Below, piece by piece: positions 22,867 to 31,705 of a stretch of 64,000 bases of DNA. The translations under genes were made by a program, and so were the position numbers. The DNA is taken from the NCBI GenBank assembly GCA_030248195.1, contig JASAND010028183.1, positions 1-64,000 of the forward strand, read 5' to 3'. The notes below the pieces were generated by a model. The model was not told where the DNA came from. It did no database searches and worked only from the letters and a program-made list of their open reading frames with translations. This DNA comes from Trissonchulus latispiculum (taxonomy: Eukaryota; Nematoda; Enoplea; Enoplida; Ironidae). Each line of letters opens with the position of its first letter. Positions within the stretch are counted from its first letter, which is position 1.

Positions 22867-23607
22867 ATGTCGGACCAATCTCCATCTGTTTCCCGAGCTA
22901 TTGAGGTGGTCTCGGACCATGATTCTTCTGTAGAGGTTGTGGATCAAAGTTCTCCGCCAGCCCTCCCCGTACAAAGAAATTTTGCTCCGGTGGTCACCAC
23001 CACGATTTCGGCGTCTTCATCATTGCCAAATTTGCCTATTCTCCAGAGGGCACCACATGTTCGGCCTAACTTTTTGCAGGAACATTCCTACCCTATCCCG
23101 ATTCGACCTAGACAACCAGTCGGGGACCATACCCCTCCAAGACATTTCATGCAAAATTTTTCTCCGCCTTTTGCTCCGCGGGTGGTTCGTCCGGGCGCGC
23201 CTCCTCAAGGGACTCCGGTCCATATTGTGGTCAGGTACCCGTTGCCGGTTGGGCGCGTGCACCCCTACTTGGTGTCTCGCCCCGGGATGCCACGACCGCC
23301 GCCTACACGTCCACCTCCTGTGGTCCCAAATATTATCGCCTTGCATCAAACCCCGCAGGGGTACATTTCCGGGCCTATTTCGCCGGAATTTGCCAGAATA
23401 GATAATTGCCCAACCTGTGGTCAACGGGCTCCGCGTGTATTTCACCGTGGGGAATTTACCATGATGTACCATGGTTCGGGAGTTACCCCCAACACCAGAT
23501 TCGGAATACCGGGAAACCCTCGTCCACTCCATCCAGCTTTTGTGTCGGACACCTCTTATTGGTGGTGGGACATTTCTAACCAGTGCTTGCGCCCTCGGTC
23601 CTGGTGA
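22867..23607 (+). CDS. Accessory frame D: Pro-rich protein with C-terminal CxxCG domain (246 aa)
   Basis: It opens at the ATG at 22867 (MSDQSPSVSRAIEVVSDHDS), 82 bases after TTTTGTTTAG (AG at 22784-22785). The N-terminal 60 residues are acidic/Ser-rich and the middle is Pro/Arg-rich and probably disordered. The C-terminus has NCPTCGQRAPRVFHRGEF and VSDTSYWWWDISNQCLRPR, paralogous to accessory frame C. The stop overlaps a donor-like CTG/GTGAGC at about 23604, so the natural C-terminus could be spliced onward. There is no known family. The tandem arrangement with frame C points to duplication within the element. Confidence 0.58.
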   Translation: MSDQSPSVSRAIEVVSDHDSSVEVVDQSSPPALPVQRNFAPVVTTTISASSSLPNLPILQRAPHVRPNFLQEHSYPIPIRPRQPVGDHTPPRHFMQNFSPPFAPRVVRPGAPPQGTPVHIVVRYPLPVGRVHPYLVSRPGMPRPPPTRPPPVVPNIIALHQTPQGYISGPISPEFARIDNCPTCGQRAPRVFHRGEFTMMYHGSGVTPNTRFGIPGNPRPLHPAFVSDTSYWWWDISNQCLRPRSW

Positions 23608-23922
23608 GCCAGTATCGGAGGAACACTGGACCCTGAAATCTTGGGGTTCGAACTGAAATTCCATTTTCGCTTAAAATTTTGCTAATTCAGTTTACGCATG
23701 TATATATGTTACTAATGCATTTTTGTTTTGTGTTTAGGTTAAATCTGGTTGTGTTTCTACGGGCCCATGTCATTCCACCTGTGAAAATTGTGGTATTTGT
23801 TTTCGTGTTGTAATTTAGTTTTTGTTGTATTGTGGGCGTATATGTGAATTTTATTTTTCTTTTTGCAGTGAAATTTCTGACAACTCTTGTTTCTATTTTA
23901 AAATTTTCTGGAAATTTGTCTA

Positions 23923-25956
23923 ATGCAGCGTGACTCAGATCAGTCAGAGGAGCCAGATGCTCCCGGGGGTAATGTTCGGCAGGCGGAATCTGCTCAGGAG
24001 GAGGACGATCAGCCCTCCACAGTCGAAATTTACCTCGAAACTGAACCAGAGGGGGCTAGGGCGTCGACGTCGACTTCTCCGGGGTGCTCTACGTGGGGTC
24101 GAGCTGCCAGCGATGCTACTCTCAATCTGACGCAGGCGTTTCCCCCTAACCTGTCGAAGACCCAGCGTCTGCGCCGTTGTGCGGGTAATGGTTCTTCGTC
24201 AGGTTCAGCGGTGGATCCTGTCCTGCGTCGTGCAGCAGAGGCAGCAGCTAGGTCCTCGAATGAGCCTAAGACCAACACGAATCCTCCTCTCACCAAGGAC
24301 GATCTGGACGAAACTCTGAGGCATAGGGACATTCACCCTGTGACAATCCCGGCCTTCATTGAATCCCAGGAACTGAAAAATTGGGAGGCCGCTGTGCAGA
24401 AATGGGCAAGGGAGCCGAGTAGTTTGAAACCTCGAGATTCTCGTGACACTATTACGATAGTTTCTAGTCTCCAACAGCTCTATGCTAAAGTTCAGGACAT
24501 CTATAAAATGGCAGATAAGGCTCGTTTTCTGACTCTTTCGTATGTGAAACATCAGGGCTCTTTTCCGGACTCGTCCACTGGACCAGCCCTCTCCCTCTTA
24601 TTGATTGCAGTTCCGGACCATCCGCTCAAATTTTCTACTGAAATTGACCCACTTTGTTTTTATGCTCCTCGTCAATGTACTCACGATCCAAATTTCAAGG
24701 TTTTTATGTTTTTGATTCCCCGAATTTATATGGATGTCCCTTCTTGGTCGCTCATCAGATACGGCCTGCAGCCTATCTTGTGCAACACGCCTTTCCCGAT
24801 TTTCGCTATAGGTGCTGTTGATACGGTTCGAATTTTGTATTCGACCTTAGGCATTGACGCCCGAAATTCCATCGTTGACTTGACTCAGCTTGCTGACTAT
24901 ATTGCCGAACGGCCCTTGTCGTCTGGTCTCCGTCAGCGGGGTCCTTTTCATCGTAAAGGCCCGCACATTTGGAATACTAAGGGTGATCCTAAAAAGGGTA
25001 TCTCCTCGTATCCGACGAAGCCGCCGTCTCCTGGCTCAAGGATGGACCGGAATTTCAAGTGGTTTCAGGAGACTCTTTTGCAGTATCCTCCGGACAGAAT
25101 TCGTCGTGCCTATCTTTCTGATAATTCTGTCACTCCCTTGCAGGAAGAAATTGTTCTTGAGTACGGACTGGTCCAGATCAGGGATACGTATATGTCTGTG
25201 CATATGCTGTGCCTTTATTCTCCTCTCTTAGAACAGGACTTTCTAGTGCTCCGGAAGAACCGAGCTTATGGTCAAAAGGGTCTGCTTAAGGTACTACGCG
25301 AATTGTCGAGCCTGGCGGTTTCTGATCCCAGACCTGCTCCGCTTGTGGATCCTCCTTTCGACCCTACACAGATGATTTTTCTCAAGTTTGAACCTAACAA
25401 GGGTAGAAGTAAGGGCGTCAAAATCTCGGCACACCTTCGCCCGGAGCTCTCGGTCTCCACTGCACAGAACCCTCGGATTTCTGGGGTTGAAGTCCGGGAT
25501 AAGGAAATTTTTGTCTCCGCGCCCCTCCGGGTAAATCCGGCGGTGTTAGGTACTAAGGCGGAAAAGGTTCCGGGAGCTGCGAAGCGTGCTAAGGAGGCAC
25601 TGCAGGAGGAGCTGGACTTCCGGGCGGTTGAGGAAAATGAGGACCCGGAGGAACTACCTGTAGATCATCAGCCAAGTCAGCTGAATTTGGCGAGTTTTCC
25701 AACTTCTCCTCCGGGAACTCCGCCTCATTCTCCACCTTTGTCTATGGACACGTCTGCTGGTCGTTTGGTGATCGACGAACGTCCGCGTGCTCGCTCTAGG
25801 TCACCTCCACGGTCGGGTGCGGGCGCGGTCGGTTCTGAGCGGCCTCCTCACTTCAGGAACCGCTCCGTTCCTACACGCTCCGGTCTCACCCTACACATGG
25901 ATGACCTATTGGGCATGTATGCAGATGTGCCTAAAAAACCGACTCTTGGCTGCTGA
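23923..25956 (+). CDS. Accessory frame E: large unknown protein (677 aa)
   Basis: This is the longest intact frame of the element. The ATG at 23923 lies 55 bases after the best acceptor-like tract in the block (TTATTTTTCTTTTTGCAG, AG at 23867-23868). Residues 1-130 are acidic and Ser-rich, then Ala/Arg. Residues about 135-500 look globular (PAFIESQELKNWEAAVQKW, FKVFMFLIPRIYMDVPSW, FPIFAIGAVDTVRILYSTLG). Residues 500-677 are Pro/Ser-rich with a basic RPRARSRSPPRSGAG patch like an RS or nuclear-localisation segment, and end GMYADVPKKPTLGC. No signal peptide, membrane segment or known domain is recognised. Because it follows the same layout as its neighbours, it is probably a structural or regulatory protein of the element. 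The next frame starts 18 bases after its stop. Confidence 0.65.
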   Translation: MQRDSDQSEEPDAPGGNVRQAESAQEEDDQPSTVEIYLETEPEGARASTSTSPGCSTWGRAASDATLNLTQAFPPNLSKTQRLRRCAGNGSSSGSAVDPVLRRAAEAAARSSNEPKTNTNPPLTKDDLDETLRHRDIHPVTIPAFIESQELKNWEAAVQKWAREPSSLKPRDSRDTITIVSSLQQLYAKVQDIYKMADKARFLTLSYVKHQGSFPDSSTGPALSLLLIAVPDHPLKFSTEIDPLCFYAPRQCTHDPNFKVFMFLIPRIYMDVPSWSLIRYGLQPILCNTPFPIFAIGAVDTVRILYSTLGIDARNSIVDLTQLADYIAERPLSSGLRQRGPFHRKGPHIWNTKGDPKKGISSYPTKPPSPGSRMDRNFKWFQETLLQYPPDRIRRAYLSDNSVTPLQEEIVLEYGLVQIRDTYMSVHMLCLYSPLLEQDFLVLRKNRAYGQKGLLKVLRELSSLAVSDPRPAPLVDPPFDPTQMIFLKFEPNKGRSKGVKISAHLRPELSVSTAQNPRISGVEVRDKEIFVSAPLRVNPAVLGTKAEKVPGAAKRAKEALQEELDFRAVEENEDPEELPVDHQPSQLNLASFPTSPPGTPPHSPPLSMDTSAGRLVIDERPRARSRSPPRSGAGAVGSERPPHFRNRSVPTRSGLTLHMDDLLGMYADVPKKPTLGC

Positions 25957-25973
25957 AGCTTCACGTAAATATT

Positions 25974-28703
25974 ATGAGCGAATGGCCGCCCGGACTGCTG
26001 CTTCGGCCGCTGCTTCTGTTGCTTCGGCTACTGCCGCTGCTTTCGCCGCTCCCGGCGCCCGCTCCGAATCTGCTTCCGCCGGCTTCAGTATCTATTCCGG
26101 TGAAGACCACCAAACTTCGAAAAACTGTCGTTCAAACTCCTACAAGGGAGGTCTCTATTGCGCAGCCTGTTCCATCTACGACAGGCATAAGTGCGTCTAG
26201 TAGTCAGGAGTCTCTCACTCATTGCCCGCCACATACTTCTGCTCAGCCTGAGTCCTCTACTTTGGACTTTAGTCTTCTTCCGGGTGGTGGCTATTTTGTT
26301 GATCGTGGTCCCGATACTCCTGGGGTCACGACCTCTAGTCTGTTTCCGACATCTGCTCCACCTGTGACCATTTCTCTTCCGAGTTCCACTCCGGTTCGAG
26401 CAAGGCTTCCGCAACAGCAGCCGCCTGTTTCGCAAACTTCGGCGCGGATGGCTCCGGTGGTTCAGCCCCCTGCGGCTCCTGTTTCTTCAGCTCAGGCTCC
26501 AGTTCTCCGGCTCCGACAGGAGGGGTTGACTCCCCCCCTTCCGCCCGTTCCTACTCCTATCCCGCCCCTGCGTTTTTCTACTCCTCATCGGCCTGACCCA
26601 ATTGGTCTTTCTCCGGCTTTAGATATTTCTATTGCTGTTTCTGGGCTTGACGACACTCTTCGTCGCCTTGCTCAAGATTCATGTTTTCAGCTTTTACCTA
26701 TTAATATTAGTACGCCGCAACAGCTTTTTGCTTTGGAGCAATATGGGTTAACTCAACTTCAGATTTTTGACAAATTGGGTATTCCCCCACCCTGGAAACC
26801 CTTGGCTTTTATTTATGCTGTTCTTAAAATCGACATTTCTCATATGCCAAATTTATTCAAGATCTTTTATCCGAAACCCCCGGTTAACCCCCTACTGAAT
26901 ACGTCGGCCGGAGGTCTGTCTTCTTTGATGAATCTAAATCTGTCTGGGCTGTCTGGTGGGTCGGACGCTGCGGCTCCGGGTTCGGGCCCTTTGCGGTCTA
27001 CTCCCGGTTCCGAGCTCCCGTCTGCTCCAGTAGTGCAGGTTGTGGGTGTCTCGGATCAACCTGGGCCATCCCATCGTCCAGATATTTCTGCGGTTTTGGA
27101 TGTTCCTATGCAGGAGGAACCGGTGATTCAGCTTCACGTGCCGCCTCCGCAGCCTCCGCCTCTTCAGGTTTCGCCGTATGAGGTTTCGCCGTTTGAAGGC
27201 CTTCCAGTGGATAGGCAGATTGTTTGGCCTGAATCTCATTTTCTGTTCCCGCGTAAGTTGGTTCTAGATTTGACAGGCCTAGTGGCGGGTTCCCTTTCTT
27301 CTGAGGCAGTTCCTACTGTTGTAGTTGACCAGCGTCCGCGGTATATTGTTGCACCTCCGGCGGGGCCGTACAAGGCCACCGAGATTATCCGCGAACGTGG
27401 CTTAGCCAAAATCCCTCCGGGATTAGAATAGTTCAATGAGTGCCCTCCCAACTTTGCTGATTCCGACAAGCAGTTGCCTTGTGGTACCCAGCCTTACACG
27501 GGGCCTCAGAGGGTGGATGAAGCTTTCTGGCCAGGGGTCCATTACTTGATTCACCACTATCCGTATATGGTTCCTTTTCGGATCCATTCGGAACCTTATT
27601 GGCAAATTGCGTGTCTCCCGGACCTTCAGTCCAAGATCGACGGGTCCTCCTTGAACCCGTATTTTATTGCCATCTACAACTTTTGGGATGACGTTTTTCG
27701 TCGTAATGAAATCCCTTTCGCAGTAACGGACAATGTCTACGACAGCTATTTGCAGTGCATCAGAAATCTTTTTCCGGGGGCAGAGGTGCATTTCGCCCCT
27801 ACGGAGCACAAGTTCGTCACTTCAGACGGATCTCCGTAACCAACTCTGGACCGCTATCGTTGGACTTTTAAGTTGGACTTTCCTCCGATTTACCGTCGCG
27901 GTGTCTTGGAATTCGACTCCTGTCGCCTGGTAGGGCAGGCTGCCAATTTGTGGGCTGCCACTGCTGCTGCAGCGGCCAAAATTTTCCCGTTTATTAACAT
28001 CTATCCTCTGTATCTCACGGCTCGCGGCCCGCCGTCTAAATATATCAAATTTATTGTGAAGATCACCAAAGATCTCGCTACTCTAGCGGAGGACACGGTT
28101 AATAAGGTTTGGGCGCACTCTTATAACCAGCCTCACCAAGCCGCGAGAACTCGTCAGGTCGTCTGGTTCAAGGGCCCAAATAATATGGCCTCCAACATGT
28201 GGATCGTTCAACCTGATCCTCTTTCTGGTTCTCAGGACCCTGTCTACATCCAGTGGGGGGAGGAGGAATTCGGTACCTCTGAGCAGTTGTACCATTGGCG
28301 CAAGGTCGAGGACTTTTTTGGCCTCAAGGAACCGGCCCGGGTCGTGGCCTCCATGGAGTGCCCGTTCCAAGCCAAGTATTTGGCTGAGGAGTTTATGGCA
28401 AAATGGGTTCCGAGAGAATCTGCCTTGCGTCAGATGTGGCACGCCAAGACGGGTCCGGGTTCCTTGATCCGAGCACTCATAATGCTTGACGTCATCCGGG
28501 CCAAGGCGGCCTCTTGTCCTCAGTTCCGCCGTTGGTTACACGACACCGGCGTAGCCTATTTGGTCGAAGCGGTGCCTGGTGACTCCTACTGGAGTTGTGG
28601 CTATGATGCCCTGGAACTTCAGGCTATGCCGCCGGACAGCCCCGCGAAGTTCTTACGGCTGACAAGCCTAAGGGGTAGAATTGGATGGGCAAAATCTGTA
28701 TGA
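25974..28703 (+). pseudogene. Accessory frame F: long frame ending in a NADAR (YbiA/DUF1768) domain, with in-frame stops
   Basis: A single frame (0) runs from 25974 to 28703 but is broken by TAG at 27429-27431 and TAA at 27837-27839. The first third is Pro/Ser-rich. About 26590-26870 looks globular (SGLDDTLRRLAQDSCFQLLP). The middle is YLIHHYPYMVPFRIHSEPYW and IAIYNFWDDVFRRNEIPF. The C-terminal 175 codons fit NADAR: WFKGPNNMASN, EEEFGTSEQLYHWRKVE (the Y/F..SEQ.Y...K core), AKYLAEEFMAKW, and AYLVEAVPGDSYWSCGYDA (VE....D..W..G). NADAR enzymes cleave N-glycosidic bonds of ADP-ribose-type or riboflavin-pathway substrates, and some remove ADP-ribose from DNA guanine. Its expected final GK-I-M-VRREL helix lies in the next frame after about 28680. 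Upstream codons 25960-26100 are uncertain, because frame 2 is also open there. Confidence 0.68.
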
Positions 28704-28784
28704 TCGTCCGGCGGGAACTTTTCCCACAGCTTCCTCATGAGCTGTCGGTCCGTGAGGCCGAGCAGAACCTCCGGGAGGCTATCA
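28683..28784 (+). pseudogene. C-terminal tail of the NADAR frame, in frame 2, with splice donor
   Basis: Frame 2 continues the domain with MGKICMIVRRELFPQLP and then a charged helix (SVREAEQNLREAIR). The NADAR family normally ends in a G-N-x-LGK-I-L-M-x-VR segment, so this is the displaced end of the same domain after a one-base frame change near 28680. The sequence CTATCAG/GTATGT at 28784/28785 is an excellent splice donor, so the natural product probably joins to a further exon. Acceptor candidates are CAATAG at about 29210 and CCCTTAG at about 29699. Confidence 0.55.
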
Positions 28785-30256
28785 GGTATGTAATGCTGCA
28801 TCTGTGTAATTGTTTTTGTGTATGTGGTGGGGTGGAATATTGCATGGCCCGTACTCGGGGGGTATTGTGTCTCGTATATTGTTATCGGGTATTGTTGTAT
28901 TGGTCTCGGGTATTGTTATGTTTTACTTATGTATCGGGGGGATTTGTTTCTTGTTTCTTACATGTCATTTAAAACTTATTTTTTCTGATACAAATTTGAT
29001 TATTTCTTTTGAATATGCTTTTCTTGTTCTTGATAAAAGTCTTCTTACTTGAATTTTCATGTTTTCTACATTTCAATTAACAGTGGACTATTCTTTCAAA
29101 GTGACTTAAATTTTGCGAATTATTACATATATTCTATTTTTACTCCGCATATGACTACTTATCTTATTTTATCAAAATTTTTAACTTTTTATCTTTAATA
29201 TGCAATAGTACTGGGGTTGTTCTACCGTCCCGTATCTCGGCGGGTCCGTGGTTGCTCGTCGCCTGTGTCTGGGCCGTTGTCCGGGCAAGGGTGGACGGTC
29301 AACCACGGACCGGCATCTTAGATTCCGTAGTTTATCCTTTCGCTTTCTTTGATTTTGGCGCAGTCTGCGGTCGCTGGTTGTCTGGATACTCTCCAGGCTG
29401 CAGTAGCCGTAGGCTCGCGCCTCCTCTCTCCTAAATTAATCGGGCCTTTATGATGTACTGTATGGCCTACGTGCCTTCTTTTGTGACTGTGGCATACGTG
29501 CCTTATATATTGATGCTATTTTGTTTACTGTAGGCCTCTGTGCCGTATGTTAATCCCCATATAATGTCATATTTACTCCTTTTTGTTTGTTTATTGTTCA
29601 TTGTAACATACGTCCCCTTCCCTCCCCCCCCAGTCCCCTTTCTGCGGCGAGTTCCCCTTTCTGCTAATGTGTCTGTTGTGTAAATTGTTTTCCCTTAGGC
29701 GAGCTGCTTTGTGCCTGCTATTGGAGCGGCCCGGGTGATTGGTGTTGGGACTGGTTCTGCCTTTTGACCGGTGTACGGGGTTGGTCCGGAGCGGCTTGCG
29801 CCGAGGGGCGCCCGCTCTCCTCCCGGAGGTTGGTCCGAAGTCCGGTTGATGGAATTCCCGGAGGTCTCCTCGGCAACCTCTTTTGCTTCATGCTACATGA
29901 ACTTTGATCTGTTTTGCCATCAGTCATCAGTACATCTTTTATGACAGTCAAGTGTGTGATATATGTTATATTCCGGTTATGTCCTTCCACTCGTACGCTC
30001 CCCCTCCCCCTTTCCCATTTTTCTAATCGTGTTGCGTGTTTTTCATTCCATTTTTACGCTTTATTCTTGTCTGATAGTTTTAATCGGTTGGGGAGAGAAT
30101 TGATTTGGGTTTATACTTTATGGGGCTTTCTTTTTCGCTTGATTATCACCTCTTAAGCTTTATTGATTTTTGAAAGATTTTCTACTTCTACTTTCGTAGT
30201 TTCTTTTGAGATTTTTTTCAAAAAGGGTGCCCTCTAGTTCGGCTAGTCCGTCTTAT
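28785..30256 (+). other. Accessory-block 3' region after NADAR, probably intronic/untranslated
   Basis: The region is T-rich with acceptor-like tracts (AATATGCAATAG near 29210, TTTACTGTAG near 29533, GTTTTCCCTTAG near 29699). Short GC-rich islands occur at 29215-29430 and 29700-29880. The island at 29264-29288 contains another copy of the TGTCTGGGCCGTTGTCCGGG motif found in gag and protease. No frame looks like a gene. Confidence 0.45.
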
Positions 30257-30535
30257 ATGATGTCGTATGTTACTCTTTTTCTAACTGTTTTGTTTTTGTT
30301 TTTACAACTGTTCGTGTACCGTGGGTTTACCATGCATAATTTGTTACTACCATCTATGCCCTATATTTTTGCCATTTTGTCGGTGCAGCTGAATTCTATG
30401 TGTGCTTTATTTTATGCAGCCTTTTGGCATTTAATCAGATTTGTACATAATATGCTTACTCCGGGGGAGGCTTCCCTGGACTGGATACGTGTCTGTTTTC
30501 GCTTTTTTCGCGCAATTTCTTATAAATTTCTATAA
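30257..30535 (+). CDS. Possible small membrane protein (92 aa)
   Basis: The ATG at 30257 opens MMSYVTLFLTVLFLFLQLFV, a strong hydrophobic segment. A second follows (PYIFAILSVQLNSMCALFYA), and the frame ends with a basic tail (WIRVCFRFFRAISYKFL). Two membrane spans and a basic end could be a viroporin- or env-remnant-like accessory. T-rich DNA also yields hydrophobic frames by chance, so this is a weak call. A further T-rich stretch without a gene runs to the polypurine tract. Confidence 0.3.
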   Translation: MMSYVTLFLTVLFLFLQLFVYRGFTMHNLLLPSMPYIFAILSVQLNSMCALFYAAFWHLIRFVHNMLTPGEASLDWIRVCFRFFRAISYKFL

Positions 30536-31046
30536 ATTTTCCTCCGGTGTAGCCTCTCCCGGAGCATCTATATATACATATTCTTCATATACAGCCGGGG
30601 TTTAAAACTTTATTTCTTTGTTTAGTCATTTATAGTATATCTTCTACTGTATAGTCATTTAGTTCTATAATGTCTAGCTTTGAATTAGTGCTCCTGTAGT
30701 GTGATGATTGCATAGAGTTTCCCCATCTCTCTTTACAAATTTTTTCGGGTTACTTTCCCTTTTGAGACCTGCGCTCCCGTCGCGGCTGAAGGGTTCTATG
30801 TCTTTTGTGTGAGTCTATGTACTCTAATGTTTGTGTGTGGTCCCGCACGTGCCGAAGTAGCTTTACCCGTGTCTCGAAAACAGACCCCTAAAATTTGGCA
30901 AAGCCAGGGGCTCGAGTGAGATACAATTTTAATTTTTTCTGCTTTCTAAAACGACGTTTTATCTCTACTAGTACCTAAGTTACGTAGGTTAACCCTTATT
31001 TTTACTGGCTACTAACTTTGCCTGGAGGCCGCGGCGAGGGCGCGCG
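30536..31046 (+). other. 3' untranslated region of the retroelement
   Basis: No gene is seen. The stretch holds mixed T-rich and GC-rich sequence leading to the polypurine tract and 3' LTR. Confidence 0.6.
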
Positions 31047-31061
31047 TTTCAAAAGAGGGGG
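31047..31061 (+). promoter_or_regulatory. 3' polypurine tract
   Basis: TTTCAAAAGAGGGGG lies immediately before the 3' LTR. AAAAGAGGGGG is a canonical polypurine tract, the primer for plus-strand DNA synthesis, and it fixes the LTR start at 31062. Exact copies occur inside the protease frame. Confidence 0.8.
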
Positions 31062-31587
31062 TTTATTCAAATGCAGTGTTATCTTTACGAACGATAAATG
31101 AAAAATTGTACTTCCGTGTAGGAACCTCGGTTCCTTAGCTAAATTGTTTCCGCCATTGAAAGTCAGCGCAAATTCAGTCTTCTCGAATCTTTCGTACGGA
31201 GCGGCGGCTCTTTTATCTGCCTTTCAAGCATTCAGCGGGGAACTTTTTCTTCAAATTTTGGATTGGGGGATTTCAGTCCCTACTCAGTTGGGCGACCCTT
31301 CTCTCTTTTGGGTTAAGGTAAATGTTGTATTTTTGTGTATTCAATTAAGAAAATGTTTATGTTTTTGTGAACTGTAGAAACTAATTTTTGCTATTTTTGT
31401 GAAATCTATAATTTTGTCAAAAACCCAGTAAACTCACGGTACCGAATTTGGACTGCCGGCGCCTGCTGTAGTTGTTAAGGAATTAGCGAGTTTAAGGACG
31501 AGGTTTGACATGCGCACACTCACGAACCTAGTAGTCTTCTGTTGAGTTTAGATTCACCGTTCACTGGCAACAAACGAAACCTTTACA
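31062..31587 (+). repeat. 3' long terminal repeat
   Basis: This is the direct copy of 9348-9872, with about six substitutions and one extra G (near 31267). The low divergence implies a fairly recent insertion. A donor-like TTAAG/GTAAAT sits at about 31317. The copy ends where sequence passes into the right half of the interrupted hAT-like element. Confidence 0.88.
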
Positions 31588-31705
31588 CCGGGTACCCGAG
31601 TACCCGGGTACCCGGTTACCCGGGTAGTACCGCAATTACCCGACATAGGGCTTCGGGTAGTACCGGGTACCCGGGTCCAAATTTTTGGACATGTGCCCAT
31701 GCCTA
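31588..31705. mobile_element. Right remnant of the second hAT-like copy
   Basis: The CGGGTACCCG array and terminal inverted repeat match the right end of the intact hAT-like element (about 8160-8274), ending GTGCCCATGCCTA. ATAATTAG (31706-31713) follows. Together with 9251-9347 it forms the second copy, split by the LTR element. Confidence 0.85.

Larger units (their letters stand above)
9348..31587 (+). mobile_element. Giant (22.2 kb) Ty3/gypsy-type LTR retroelement with accessory gene block
   Basis: The element is bounded by two direct repeats of 525-526 bp. They differ at about seven positions (roughly 98.7% identity by eye). Internal order is LTR, primer-binding site, disordered leader frame, gag, protease, reverse transcriptase, RNase H, integrase, a block of about 11 kb with extra frames, polypurine tract, LTR. 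Protease-RT-RNase H-integrase order and a GPF module after integrase place it in Ty3/gypsy (Metaviridae). Ordinary elements of this group are 5-8 kb, so the size and the accessory block are unusual. The coding frames contain several frameshifts and in-frame stops. No clear target-site duplication is seen, because a few dozen bases of the host hAT copy are missing at the junction. The LTRs do not show obvious TG..CA ends. Confidence 0.88.

Noticed and set aside
19965..23607. Envelope gene in the position after integrase
   Set aside because: The frames here are Pro-rich and soluble-looking, without signal peptide, furin-like site, fusion peptide or membrane anchor. The only hydrophobic frame (30257-30535) is too short and too weak to call env.
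25787..26200. Ala-rich frame overlapping the junction of accessory frames E and F
   Set aside because: It overlaps the end of frame E and the start of frame F. The Ala run is GCT/GCC-rich DNA read in another frame. It could be the true start of frame F, but nothing decides it.
31144..31377. 77-codon frame inside the 3' LTR
   Set aside because: It lies wholly in LTR sequence and lacks an ATG at its start. The 5' LTR copy has a one-base length difference that breaks it.
9340..31592. Target-site duplication of the giant element
   Set aside because: Bases next to the two LTRs (AATGGG and CCGGGT) share only GGG, and part of the host hAT sequence is missing at the junction, so no duplication can be claimed.
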